Shown: piece by piece, positions 27,533 to 36,888 of the stretch | Numbering within the stretch: position 1 is the stretch's first letter | Layout of the letters: the number at the start of each line of letters is the position of its first letter | Source of the DNA: Tateyamaria sp. ANG-S1 | GTDB lineage: Bacteria; Pseudomonadota; Alphaproteobacteria; Rhodobacterales; Rhodobacteraceae | Direction: 5' to 3' | Assembly (NCBI RefSeq): GCF_000814025.1 | Contig: NZ_JWLL01000021.1 | Coordinates: 1-61,608, forward strand | Length of the DNA: 61,608 bases | Notes under the pieces: model-generated | The model's database searches: none | What the model saw: the letters and a program-made list of their open reading frames with translations, nothing else | What the model was told of the DNA's origin: nothing | Program-made: the position numbers and the translations under genes

Positions 27533-28413
27533 GACTTCCTGGAAACGGGGTCGACCAGCCTCAATGCATCTGCTTCGGCCTTGGCGGCGCCGGCAAAGAA
27601 AACGCCGTCTGTGAGAATCTGCTTCATTATTGCTGCTGTCACCGTATGCTCACCTCCACCAAACGTGTAAACCAAACCCAGATCAGCTAACTGGTTAACA
27701 ATACGAGGCACCCCTCCAGAGTTTTCGAAAATAATCTGGCAGGCTTCAGTAGTAAAGATATCGAGGGATCCACCTGCTTTGTTCAGGCGTTCGCTCATAT
27801 ATTCCTGGGTAATCTCCAATGTCATCGGGCTCAGATGGAAATGCGCGGCGACCCGTTGCGCAAATTGTGACAGTTCCGGCTTCATGACCGTGTCGCGCAA
27901 CTCGGGTTGGCCCACCAACACGAGTTGGAACAGCTCGTCCTTGTTCGAATTAATGTTGGTAAACATCCGCAACTCTTCAAGGTTCTCTCGATCCAGGTTC
28001 TGGGCTTCGTCAATGATGATAATGGCGCGGCGGCCCAATGAGTATTGCTGAATCAGAAAGGCCTGAAAGCGTTCAAACAGGTCCACGTAGCCGGCCGACG
28101 GGTCGGTCGGCTGATCAAACGCAGACATGACCCAACGCAACAACTCGCCGCGGTCGCCCTGAGCATTGGACACCAGACCGATGCAGGCATCTTCATTAAA
28201 CGAATTCAGCAGCTGATGGACGAGGGTCGTCTTTCCGGCCCCCACGTCGCCCGTCAGCATGGTGATCGGCGCACGCGAAATGATCCCATATTCCAGGACC
28301 GAATAAGCGCGCTGGTGGGCCGGACTCCAGAACAGGAAGTCCGGATCCGGGACGAGGCTGAAAGGCCGTTCGCGCATCCCGAAATGACGTGTGTATATAT
28401 CAAGTGTGTTCAT
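27529..28413 (-). CDS. ExeA-like AAA ATPase of exosortase/EPS loci
   Basis: The ATG at 28413 (MNTLDIYTRHFGM) has AGGA 6 bases upstream. The 294-residue product has Walker A GDVGAGKTT (about 55-63), Walker B AIIIIDEAQNL and the arginine-containing region VPRIVNQLADLGL. These are the features of the general-secretion ExeA-type ATPases found with exosortases (compare the XrtA-associated ATPase). The product is cytoplasmic, probably driving assembly or export. It begins the three-gene operon with Wzz and BY-kinase and is divergent from the priming transferase gene. Confidence 0.88.
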   Translation of the reverse strand: MNTLDIYTRHFGMRERPFSLVPDPDFLFWSPAHQRAYSVLEYGIISRAPITMLTGDVGAGKTTLVHQLLNSFNEDACIGLVSNAQGDRGELLRWVMSAFDQPTDPSAGYVDLFERFQAFLIQQYSLGRRAIIIIDEAQNLDRENLEELRMFTNINSNKDELFQLVLVGQPELRDTVMKPELSQFAQRVAAHFHLSPMTLEITQEYMSERLNKAGGSLDIFTTEACQIIFENSGGVPRIVNQLADLGLVYTFGGGEHTVTAAIMKQILTDGVFFAGAAKAEADALRLVDPVSRKS

Positions 28414-28834
28414 CTGTCCTGTCACCGATGCTGCGGTTAGGTGAGTCGCACCATTCGTGGACGCGCACGACCAAGCCTTCCGCATCTCGTTAACCGATCT
28501 GACCGCCTGCTCCTACTGATTTCCGCCGATACTTCCCAATATCGTAGCAAAGAATCATTGACTGCAGTAAATCGGCGCTCTGCTCACGGGGATTGTACCC
28601 GCCACAGAATTACTTGCACACGTAAGTACCATGATTAACATAGCTTTTTTATCGTTACGGTACTTTTATGCGCGACTTCACGGCATTGCCATATTTTAAT
28701 CCCAAATTTGAATCAAAAACGGTGGATGACCGTGGATAAACCACTCCAAAGTTGGTAAGAGCGAATATCCGCCAACTTTATGTAATTTAGTATTTTACGC
28801 GACAAGGCGTGACACACAGTAAGGACATAGTTAC
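28414..28834. other. 421-bp divergent promoter region between the ATPase and priming transferase genes
   Basis: No gene is seen. The region is AT-rich near 28620-28800. Ribosome-binding sequence AAGGAC precedes the ATG at 28835. Promoters for both the leftward ATPase/Wzz/kinase operon and the rightward sugar-transferase gene should lie here, making it the likely control point for this EPS core. Confidence 0.5.
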
Positions 28835-29638
28835 ATGCCCGAGAAGACCAGTTCGTTGCCTCTGACCGCCACCAGTTCTCCCGCGGACGGACTATTGCCT
28901 GGTCCTACATCGGCCCGCCACATTGGTCAGACATCGATGTTTTTGTCTGCCCGAGACATTCGCAAGGCAAGCATTGGTGAAACAGCCAATGCCGTGAACC
29001 GCCAACGTCAAGTGAACCATACGCAAACGTCCGGTTTCTACCGGAATGTGGCCAAGCGCGGTTTGGACATCCTGCTGGTGGTGCTCAGCTTGCCTGGCAT
29101 CCTGCCTTTAATCTTTGTACTCGCGGTTCTGGTCTCACGCGAAGGCGGAAAGCCATTTTACAGACAAAAGCGCATCGGCATGAACGGGCGCGTGTTTTAT
29201 ATGTGGAAACTCCGGTCCATGGTGCACGAAGCAGACAAGGTCCTCGAAACCTATCTGCAGGACAACCCCAAGATGCGCGCCCAATGGAAGACCAAGCAAA
29301 AGCTAATCAACGACCCGCGCGTTACATCATTGGGCCGTTTCCTGCGCAAATCGTCGCTCGACGAACTGCCGCAACTTTTCAATGTGTTAAAGGGTGAAAT
29401 GTCGCTGGTCGGCCCCCGTCCTATGATGGAAGACCAAAAGTCGCTCTACCCCGGCAGCGATTACTACGAGGTACGCCCCGGTATCACCGGCTTCTGGCAA
29501 ATTTCCGACCGCAATGAGACCTCCTTTGCCGATCGCGCTTTCTATGATGCACGCTACAACCGCGAGCTATCATTCAAGACCGATTTCATAACCCTAGTTG
29601 CCACTGTGCGGGTTGTTTTACGCGGAACAGGTCACTGA
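28835..29638 (+). CDS. Priming sugar-phosphate transferase (bacterial sugar transferase family)
   Basis: The 267-residue enzyme carries the WcaJ/PssA-type domain: one membrane segment at about 78-100, the catalytic-site motif KLRSM near 125-129, SSLDELPQLFNVLKGEMSLVGPRP near 175-198 and the terminal YNRELSFKTDF. It transfers a sugar-1-phosphate to undecaprenyl phosphate to start each repeat unit. The N-terminal 70 residues are low-complexity and replace the large multi-helix domain of classical enzymes, so it is a short PglC/PssA-like form. An AAGGAC ribosome-binding site supports the start. Confidence 0.92.
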   Translation: MPEKTSSLPLTATSSPADGLLPGPTSARHIGQTSMFLSARDIRKASIGETANAVNRQRQVNHTQTSGFYRNVAKRGLDILLVVLSLPGILPLIFVLAVLVSREGGKPFYRQKRIGMNGRVFYMWKLRSMVHEADKVLETYLQDNPKMRAQWKTKQKLINDPRVTSLGRFLRKSSLDELPQLFNVLKGEMSLVGPRPMMEDQKSLYPGSDYYEVRPGITGFWQISDRNETSFADRAFYDARYNRELSFKTDFITLVATVRVVLRGTGH

Positions 29639-29722
29639 CCTAGCGGCTTGCAATCAATCATATTTCCTTGAAAAACCACGCTTCTGCCTTTTTCAAAACG
29701 CGTTTCAGCAGTACAAAGCAGC

Positions 29723-32161
29723 ATGTCACGTCGTAGCCTTACCGTTTTTGCCTTATTGGCCATGTTGGGTCTTGCCGCATGCGAAGACTCCGATGAAAAA
29801 GCCGAGCGGTTTTATCAGTCCGGGCTCAGCCTGTTGGCTGAGAGCGATATGGATCGTGCAGCTGTCGAATTCCGCAACGTATTCCGGTTCGACGGAGAAC
29901 ATGAAGATGCACGCCGCCAGTTGGCCCAAATCCTAGAAGCTCAGGGCAAAACCAACGCGGCCTACGGACAATACCTGCGGCTGGCCGAGCAGTATCCTGA
30001 CCTTGCTGATGTTCGACAGGCATTGGCGCGTATGGCAATCGCGTTGCAAAACTGGGACGAGGCGGAACGGCACGGCCGCCGGGCCATCGAACTGGCCCCC
30101 GAAGCCCCTATCACGCAACCCATCCGTGTTGCGCTTGATTACCGTCAAGCCGCTTTGGACGAGTCAGCAGCCAAACGGACTTCCCTGGCCGAAGAGGCCA
30201 AACAGCTGCTTCAAGCCGATCCTATTGACCTAATCAGCCGCCGCCTTCTCATCGCGCACGAACTCTACTCAAATCGCCCCTCAGCAGCGATTTTGCACCT
30301 CGATGCAGCCATCGCGCAGGAACCTAACGAACTCCGCTACTACGTCGTCAAGCTGCAGGCACTCCAAGCACTCCAGGACGATTTTGAAGTCGAACAACTG
30401 CTGCAAACCATGTTCAAGCAGTTCCCTACAAACGAAACAGTCCAGCAGTCGCTGATCACCTTCTACCTGCACCGCGAGAACTTCGACCAGGCCGAGGCGT
30501 TCCTGCGCAATCTTGCGGGCGAGGATACTGGCGAAACCGAAGGGTTTGTGACACTCATTCAGCTGATCAGGCAGGCCCGCGGCCGCGACGCCGCACTGGC
30601 CGAAGTTGAACGCCTGATCGCCGCCAACGCCGAGGAACCGGACAACCAGCGTTTCTACCGCGCGCTTCGTGCAAGTTTCGACTATGAAAATGGTAACACG
30701 CAAGAGGCAATTGCCGCACTGCAAAACATACTGACCGATGCGCCAGACACCGATCAAACCCGTCAGATCAAGGGCACGTTGGCCACCATGTTGCTACGCA
30801 GCGGCAACCAGGTTGGCGGTCGCGCGCTAATCGAACAGATTCTTGCAAGTGACACCTCGAACGTTGCCGCGTTGAAATTACGGGCCGAATTGCTGATTCA
30901 AGGAGACAAAGCGGGCGAGGCCATCATCGACTTGCGGCGCGCGCTGGATCAAAGCCCGCGGGATACGTCCATCCTGCTTCTGTTGGCCCGCGCGCATGAG
31001 CGCAATGGCAGTATCGAGCTACAGGGCGAACGCCTGGCCACTGCGGTCGACGTGTCAAACGCCGGAACACGGGAATCGCTGCTTTATGCCAATTTCCTAC
31101 TGCGCAATGACCGTCGCGAAGCGGCGCGTACCGTGCTCGCCGACGCCCGCAACGCTAATCCAACCAATGTCGATGTGCTGGGCCTGTCCGCGCAGCTGGC
31201 GCTCGAAGACAACGCCCTTGGTCTCGTGCGCGGGATCATCGCAGACTTGCAGAGAATTTCGGATGAACCGCGTGCGCCTGACTTGCTGCAAGGACTGCGC
31301 AGCGCCTTGCTTTTGCAACAAGACCGCGTAGACGAAGGGTTGGCCATCCTACAGCAACAGGCTGGCTCCGGGGGCGCGAATACGCGCGCCGTGTATGCCG
31401 TTATCCAAACACAACTGCGAACTGGCAGAGTGGACGAAGCACGCACCTACCTCGATGGTCTGCTTCAAGGCGGCAACCCCGACCGGGAGTTGCGCCGGAT
31501 TGATGCCGCACTGAACGTGGCCGAGGGCAACTCAGGCGAATCCGAGACTATTCTACGCGCACTCATTGCCGAAGAGCCCGACTACGAACCTGCCATCACT
31601 CAACTCTATGCGCAGTTGCGCAGCGAAAACCGCCTTGATGATGCAAGCGCCTTACTCAGTGCGTCTCTAACTGTGAATTCCGAGGCCCCGCGCCTCCTTG
31701 CACTGCAAGCCAGAGAACTGGAACGGCAAGGCAACATCGAAGGCGCGATTGAGATCTACGAAACGCTCTACACACTCAACACGGATAACCTGATTATAGC
31801 CAATAACTTGGCCAGCTTGCTCAGCACCTTCCGCGACGACCCCGAAAGCCAGGCGCGCGCGGCCACCGTCGCCCGCCGTCTGCGCGGAACCGATGTCCCT
31901 GCCCTGCAAGACACCTATGGCTGGATCGCTTTTCAACAAGGTGATTTGGACGAAGCGCTGGCCTATCTTGAACCGGCAGCAGCGGGGCTGCCGAACAACC
32001 CGCTGGTACAGTTTCACCTTGGCATGACCTACGCCGCACTGAACCGCAATGAAGCGGCACAAGCCGCACTGAACCAAGCGATTGAGCTGGCCGGACCAGA
32101 CACGACCCTGCCGCAAATCGCTCGGGCACGCGACGCCCTGCAAAGCCTTCAAAACAACTGA
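29723..32161 (+). CDS. prsT: TPR-repeat lipoprotein of exosortase/EPS systems (PrsT-like)
   Basis: The 812-residue protein starts with a lipoprotein signal whose lipobox is LAAC with Cys20, then consists of tandem tetratricopeptide repeats over nearly its entire length (for example the repeating NWDEAERHGRRAIELAPEAP pattern). It is similar in size and architecture to the PEP-CTERM system TPR lipoprotein PrsT. It probably sits on the inner face of the outer membrane or in the periplasm as a scaffold for polymer export. The gene symbol rests on family resemblance. It lies 85 bases after the priming transferase and runs in the same direction. Confidence 0.85.
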   Translation: MSRRSLTVFALLAMLGLAACEDSDEKAERFYQSGLSLLAESDMDRAAVEFRNVFRFDGEHEDARRQLAQILEAQGKTNAAYGQYLRLAEQYPDLADVRQALARMAIALQNWDEAERHGRRAIELAPEAPITQPIRVALDYRQAALDESAAKRTSLAEEAKQLLQADPIDLISRRLLIAHELYSNRPSAAILHLDAAIAQEPNELRYYVVKLQALQALQDDFEVEQLLQTMFKQFPTNETVQQSLITFYLHRENFDQAEAFLRNLAGEDTGETEGFVTLIQLIRQARGRDAALAEVERLIAANAEEPDNQRFYRALRASFDYENGNTQEAIAALQNILTDAPDTDQTRQIKGTLATMLLRSGNQVGGRALIEQILASDTSNVAALKLRAELLIQGDKAGEAIIDLRRALDQSPRDTSILLLLARAHERNGSIELQGERLATAVDVSNAGTRESLLYANFLLRNDRREAARTVLADARNANPTNVDVLGLSAQLALEDNALGLVRGIIADLQRISDEPRAPDLLQGLRSALLLQQDRVDEGLAILQQQAGSGGANTRAVYAVIQTQLRTGRVDEARTYLDGLLQGGNPDRELRRIDAALNVAEGNSGESETILRALIAEEPDYEPAITQLYAQLRSENRLDDASALLSASLTVNSEAPRLLALQARELERQGNIEGAIEIYETLYTLNTDNLIIANNLASLLSTFRDDPESQARAATVARRLRGTDVPALQDTYGWIAFQQGDLDEALAYLEPAAAGLPNNPLVQFHLGMTYAALNRNEAAQAALNQAIELAGPDTTLPQIARARDALQSLQNN

Positions 32162-32341
32162 TCGGGCCCAAATGCCGCTGCGCACAGCGAAAGAGTGTTG
32201 CAGACGCGCAAGCACTGGAGTCCCACTGCCCGATTATTAATCATGGCTCTATGATTTTTCGGTCGTGACCAATAATAATCCCACACGCAACTCGACCAAA
32301 CTCATCAACGCATAAGGTCGAAAAAAAATGAGGCATACAGC

Positions 32342-32956
32342 ATGATGTATCGCAGGCATGTTCTACGCTGGTTGATCGCTACTCTGATCAGCCTCCCCGT
32401 TTTGGCCACAGCACAGACCTACCGCATCCAACCGGGAGACGTCCTACGCATCGAAGTTGTAGAGGACGAAACACTAAACCGTTCCGTCCTGGTTGCCCCC
32501 GATGGCCGCATCAACGTTCCATTGGCGGGATCTATCCGCGCTGCAGGCCGTTCAGTCGAAGCGGTGCAAGGCACGCTAGCACAGCGGCTTCGCTCTAACT
32601 TTGCCTCCATGCCGACGGTGTTTGTCGGCCTCGAACAGCTGGCGCCCGAAGAGCCTTTCCGAGAAATTGATCCTATCACCATCGCCGTCTTCATGTTGGG
32701 CGAGGTGGAACGGCCCGGCAGGGTCGAGATGGAGCCTGGATCGACTCTCCTGCAGGCCTTTGCAGAAATGGGCGGCTTTTCTCCCTTTGCTGCGACAAAA
32801 CGGGTGCAACTGCGCCGTACTGATCCCAAAACCGGTATTCAAACAGTCTTTGCGCTGGATTATGACGCCATCACACAAGGCGCCACGACCAACTCCACGT
32901 TCGAGCTGCAGGATGGCGATGTCATTCTGGTGCCGGCACGCCGCCTTTTTGAATGA
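32342..32956 (+). CDS. Polysaccharide export lipoprotein-like protein (Wza/BexD family)
   Basis: The 204-residue product has a signal peptide ending near ATAQ and a polysaccharide-export domain (YRIQPGDVLRIEVVEDETLNRSVLVAPDGRINVPLAGSI). An SLBB-like repeat follows near 115-180 (VFMLGEVERPGRVEMEPGSTLLQAFAEMGG). It is shorter than E. coli Wza and lacks a visible outer-membrane helix and a lipobox cysteine, so it may work with the adjacent barrel protein. Its stop overlaps the next start by 4 bases. It would form part of the export channel. Confidence 0.88.
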   Translation: MMYRRHVLRWLIATLISLPVLATAQTYRIQPGDVLRIEVVEDETLNRSVLVAPDGRINVPLAGSIRAAGRSVEAVQGTLAQRLRSNFASMPTVFVGLEQLAPEEPFREIDPITIAVFMLGEVERPGRVEMEPGSTLLQAFAEMGGFSPFAATKRVQLRRTDPKTGIQTVFALDYDAITQGATTNSTFELQDGDVILVPARRLFE

Positions 32957-34233
32957 TCCGTTCGATGGGGAAAGCCCGCGTTTCGTCTTGCCTTGCACTG
33001 GGGGGGCTCTGCCTCTGTGCGGGCCTGTTATCCGTCAGCTTGGGCTTTGCCCAGGAACAGTCGGAAGAGCCCCTCCTGCAATTGGGGATCACTACAGGCG
33101 TCGCCACCAGCAGCAACCGCGGCCTCGATGTTGACCGCACGGGCAGCACTACCGAATTGACCTCGCGGCTGGATTTCCTGACGCGCTTTGCAACCCCAAT
33201 CCAAGAGCTGGAATTCAGCGGCGACATTGGTCTGCGTTCGGTCACAGGGGCTGAAGATAACAGTTTGCCGGACGGCATTTTCGAACCTCGGCTGGCCCTG
33301 GCCTATTCCCGGGAAGCGCGCGATGCCCGACTGACGGCGGACCTCTTTTTCCAGGAACAGGATATTTCGTCCAGCGAACTGCAATTCAACGAAAACACTG
33401 CCGATTTTGATCTGCTCGAAGACACTGGCACACAGCAGCGCGTCGGCGGTGATGTGGCGCTTGAACTGAGGCGACAATCCCCATTTGGGGTCACCCTGTC
33501 TGCAGGCTTCACCACACGCCGCTTCAGTGACGCCGACGATCCCGACTTGACAGATCAGGACCGATTCCGCTTGGGTGCACGGTTCCGCTTTAACCTGGCC
33601 CCCGACACCCAGGCCTTTCTCAATACCCGTTTCAGCACCTTTGAAGACTTCGGAACAGCCGAGGGGCGCCGCGAAACGTTCAGCATTGACGGCACGTTGC
33701 GGCGCGATCTGGCCAACGGCAACGCTGTGGTACGCAGCAACGTCACAGACACCGAAGATGGCACCCGTTACACTCTCAGCGCAGGCCGCACGATAGAAAG
33801 CGCCGCATGGGCATTTACCGGCCTCTTTGGCGTGACCCGTGGTGTCACAGGCCGTGTCCGGCCTACGGGCGAAATTGACGTGTCCCGTTCGTTACGCAAT
33901 GGCGAGCTCAGCGCAAATCTCACCCGGACCTTGCGGTCCAACGTTGATGACGAAGAACAGGACGTTACGACTGTGCGCCTGGGCTACACCACACAGCTTT
34001 CGCCACTGACCGGGCTCAACACCAGTTTCTCTTTCACTGACCGCGACAGCGACGGCGGCGGGGATGATGGCAGCTTTGGCGTTGTGTCGTTGGGCATTCA
34101 GCGTGCGATCACCCGCGACTGGGACCTGAACGTGGCTCTACAGCACCGGTTGCGCGAGGAGGACGAAGGCGACACCGCCCGCGACAACCGGCTCAGCATC
34201 ACTTTACGGCGCGATCTTTTGGTTCGACGCTAA
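32953..34233 (+). CDS. Outer-membrane beta-barrel protein of the EPS/exosortase cluster
   Basis: The 426-residue product has a signal peptide ending around GFAQ and then alternating hydrophobic/polar strands throughout with many aromatic residues (for example LTSRLDFLTRFATPIQELEFSGDIGLRS). It resembles the outer-membrane barrel proteins that accompany exosortase EPS clusters. It is translationally coupled to the Wza-like gene (4-base overlap), and together they could form the outer-membrane exit for the polymer. It may act as porin or secretin-like channel. Confidence 0.78.
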   Translation: MIRSMGKARVSSCLALGGLCLCAGLLSVSLGFAQEQSEEPLLQLGITTGVATSSNRGLDVDRTGSTTELTSRLDFLTRFATPIQELEFSGDIGLRSVTGAEDNSLPDGIFEPRLALAYSREARDARLTADLFFQEQDISSSELQFNENTADFDLLEDTGTQQRVGGDVALELRRQSPFGVTLSAGFTTRRFSDADDPDLTDQDRFRLGARFRFNLAPDTQAFLNTRFSTFEDFGTAEGRRETFSIDGTLRRDLANGNAVVRSNVTDTEDGTRYTLSAGRTIESAAWAFTGLFGVTRGVTGRVRPTGEIDVSRSLRNGELSANLTRTLRSNVDDEEQDVTTVRLGYTTQLSPLTGLNTSFSFTDRDSDGGGDDGSFGVVSLGIQRAITRDWDLNVALQHRLREEDEGDTARDNRLSITLRRDLLVRR

Positions 34234-34259
34234 GGACATCACATGGCACAGTCGGGGAC

Positions 34260-34952
34260 GTGTTCCCGCGCATGCGAAGCCCAAAACCAAAGCAAAGACC
34301 CATGCCTCCCCCTGCCCCGCAGCAACACGGACGTCACACAATTGACGAAAGGGTTTGCCTGTGGCTGTTGCTCGCGCTGATTTGTCTGCCGGAAATCCTG
34401 ATTTACGCCGCAGAGCTTGGTTGGATCGGGTCCCGGACCTGGCGGGTCTTGTCGGTGCAATACGGGGCTTTCTGGCCCGGTCTTTTGCGCGACTGGCAAC
34501 CAAATTATGCCGCCCAACCCTGGGTGATGTTTCTCAGCTACGCGGTGCTGCACACGGGGCTTATGCACATGCTGGGAAACGCGCTGGTGACGCTGTGGCT
34601 GACCCCTCCCCTTCTAGCACGGTTTGGGCTCGGCCGTTTTGGCGTTCTGTGGCTGGCGGCTGCCATATGCGGCGCTTTCGGTTTCTTTTTGCTGGCGTCC
34701 GACCCCACACCGATGATTGGGGCCTCTGGATGCGTTTTTGGCCTCGTTGGCGCGTGGACCGTGCTGCGCTTTGTCTTGCCTGGGCGCCTTGGCGCCGCCT
34801 TTACCATTGTCATCGCTCTGATTTTCCTGAATGTCGTGACCCTCATCATCGAGCAAGGTGCACTGGCCTGGCAGACACATCTGGCGGGCTTTATTGCGGG
34901 TGCGGCGCTGGCCTATCTCTTCCGAAACCACCGCAGGCCGCGCACGGTGTGA
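34260..34952 (+). CDS. Rhomboid-family intramembrane serine protease
   Basis: The 230-residue polytopic protein has about six hydrophobic segments. The catalytic serine is in GASG (Ser156) and the histidine in WQTHLAG (His207). The upstream HMLGN motif (103-107) completes the rhomboid pattern. The start is uncertain (34260 or 34272). It lies 26 bases after the barrel gene in the same direction and may belong to the EPS operon. Rhomboids cleave membrane segments, and one variant (rhombosortase) processes GlyGly-CTERM proteins. No such substrate is seen here, so the target is unknown. Confidence 0.88.
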   Translation: MFPRMRSPKPKQRPMPPPAPQQHGRHTIDERVCLWLLLALICLPEILIYAAELGWIGSRTWRVLSVQYGAFWPGLLRDWQPNYAAQPWVMFLSYAVLHTGLMHMLGNALVTLWLTPPLLARFGLGRFGVLWLAAAICGAFGFFLLASDPTPMIGASGCVFGLVGAWTVLRFVLPGRLGAAFTIVIALIFLNVVTLIIEQGALAWQTHLAGFIAGAALAYLFRNHRRPRTV

Positions 34953-35099
34953 GGCCTGTGTTTGTTTTACTGACAGTACGCGAAAGCACGGCTGTTCAAA
35001 ATTCTCGTAAAAAGTGTTATTAGATTCCCACTGTACGTAAGTGTTTGTTTACCCCACTTCGTAATGACTAGGCTTTGTAGATTGGTCTTGAGAGCGGAT

Positions 35100-35354
35100 A
35101 TGATTGCATTTCTCATTGGCACGAGTATCGGTGTCGGATTTATCGCTACGACCGCTGCTGTCGCCACCGGAGCAGGCATCTGGTTGGCTCTACTGGCTTA
35201 CGTTCTAGGAAGTATTTTTGGCATGATGTTCGCGATCCTCTGGGCTTGGTCGCGAGACGTTCAAGCCAGTGCCCACTCGCGTACCGCCCGGCTGAAAACC
35301 GCGCGAGCGTTCCATGCCAAAGATATAGCACGCACCAATGCGGCCGAGCACTAG
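35100..35354 (+). CDS. Small membrane protein of unknown function
   Basis: Start at 35100 (MIAFLIGTSIGVGF) with a GAGAGCGG purine run before it. The 84-residue product has two hydrophobic stretches, about 2-28 and 28-50, and a charged tail (SRTARLKTARAFHAKD). It is probably an inner-membrane protein. No family is recognised. It stands alone between the rhomboid and the convergent phosphatase gene. Confidence 0.5.
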   Translation: MIAFLIGTSIGVGFIATTAAVATGAGIWLALLAYVLGSIFGMMFAILWAWSRDVQASAHSRTARLKTARAFHAKDIARTNAAEH

Positions 35355-35418
35355 GTCAATCAAGACCTGCGCAAAACCTTTTAAACAATGCCTTAATGGA
35401 AAAGCCCGCTCCGCGGCT

Positions 35419-36168
35419 TCAGCCAGCGCCAAACTCAGTGAATGACACCTGACCATCGCTCAACTCGGCAAGTGTCAGGCGGCCCGTCGCATAGGCCCCT
35501 GTGTCAATGGCAATACGCCCGGCACTTACCTTGGCCTCGGGGACAACCGTATGGCCATGCACAACCCAAATGCCGTCCTTGCGCACCGTCCGGGAAAACC
35601 GCCGATGCCCCCACCGCAGTGTCGCGCCGTCTTGCTCATCAATTGGGACGCGCGGGTCAGCACCCGCATGCACTACCGCCAAGTTGCCAAAAACGGCTTT
35701 GTCTGGCCGCGCGCGCAGCCACGCGATCGCCTCTGGTCCCATGGCCTCCTGCAACCCGTCGCGCAAGTCCGACAAAGCAGCCGCACCCGTCTCCGCCGCG
35801 CGCGGGTCCAAACCAAAGCTACGCACTGTGCAGTCCCCACCGTGGCGCAGCCACGCCGCCCCAGACCCCTGAGGATCGTTAAGAAAGCGCAGCAACATCT
35901 CTTCGTGGTTACCGCCCAGGCATAGAATGTTAGGCTGCTCCATCAGCAACTGCAGCACTGCAGCACTGTCTGGCCCCCGATCCACGTAATCGCCCACACA
36001 GATCGTCAACCGGTCCCCTGCATAGGCCAGCGCCTCTGCCAAAAGATCTGCACATCCATGCACATCTCCAATGACCGCCAGCGCCCTGCGCGGCTTGAGC
36101 AATTCGATGGGATATCGGCCAAAAAATCGGGACAGCATGCGGATCATCAACAGGAGATCGGTGAGCAA
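35419..36168 (-). CDS. Metallophosphoesterase (PPP-type serine/threonine phosphatase)
   Basis: The 249-residue enzyme carries the metallophosphatase motifs GDVHG (34-38), GDYVDRG (59-65) and GNHE (86-89), with later histidines in VVHAGAD and VVHGHT. It belongs to the PrpA/ApaH-like group that dephosphorylates proteins or hydrolyses dinucleotides. In this neighbourhood it might reverse BY-kinase signalling, although bacterial tyrosine phosphatases of EPS clusters are usually of other types, so that link is weak. Confidence 0.88.
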   Translation of the reverse strand: MLTDLLLMIRMLSRFFGRYPIELLKPRRALAVIGDVHGCADLLAEALAYAGDRLTICVGDYVDRGPDSAAVLQLLMEQPNILCLGGNHEEMLLRFLNDPQGSGAAWLRHGGDCTVRSFGLDPRAAETGAAALSDLRDGLQEAMGPEAIAWLRARPDKAVFGNLAVVHAGADPRVPIDEQDGATLRWGHRRFSRTVRKDGIWVVHGHTVVPEAKVSAGRIAIDTGAYATGRLTLAELSDGQVSFTEFGAG

Positions 36169-36888
36169 TCTACCTATTGCCTACGCCTCTAAATGCAAAG
36201 CCTCGCCTTTCCCGGTCGCCCTGATTTCTTGAGATTTTGAGTACGGATACTTAGCGGTACTCCCGCTTGCGTTCTTTTCACTCTATTGCCCCTCATTATT
36301 TTGTAGTGAAATCAATTTCTTAGCGTATATGTTTCACCTATACCCACTCAAATAAAAGGATACTTTGCGTTAGTCCTGCTATTTCACGCCACATTGCGCA
36401 CAATACCGAAAGTAAACGGCGTTAGACCGCGAAAGAGGCTGGCGGCCTGTTTATCAGGTAAAATCATCCGATGCAAAGCACGGCCCTGTTGTCTCGGACA
36501 AATAGCAGGCACGAAGGAGGCGTATCCTAAAAAACAGGGCCGAACGGTGGCAACCAATCGACCCTTAAATTGAGAACCAAAGAGACGCTTCCCTAGATAG
36601 ATCTTCAGCAGCCTCGATGAGCAGAACCCGCAAGCAATAGCTGCGCTGGACCTAGGGAAGTATGTCAAAAAAGATCATTTTTGACCGGTGCAAGGGGTTT
36701 GTGGCCCTACCGGTCCAAGTACTTGAGCTCGATCTGAGCCCAGCCAAGTCGATGGGGTGAGCTATCAGTAAACCTGAATTCATCTCGAATTCCGGCATCG
36801 TGAAATGAAGTGATTGACTCAAAACAGCTTGATGGACCCAGGAGGCCCTCTCTTCTTTGCCGCTCTCTTGGGAGTAGCGCAGCCGCCA
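36169..36888. other. 720-bp region without a recognisable gene
   Basis: Weak open frames on the minus strand (36384-36668 and 36707-36946) resemble no family I know. The second is a shifted continuation of the RHS-tail frame upstream. The arms GACCGGT and ACCGGTC near 36682-36714 form a short inverted repeat. The area looks like decayed DNA between the phosphatase and the RHS fragment. Confidence 0.35.

Noticed and set aside
34260..34952. Rhombosortase with a GlyGly-CTERM substrate
   Set aside because: The only sorting signal in the window is VPLPA, which belongs to exosortase D. No GlyGly-CTERM tail was found, so only a general rhomboid is called.
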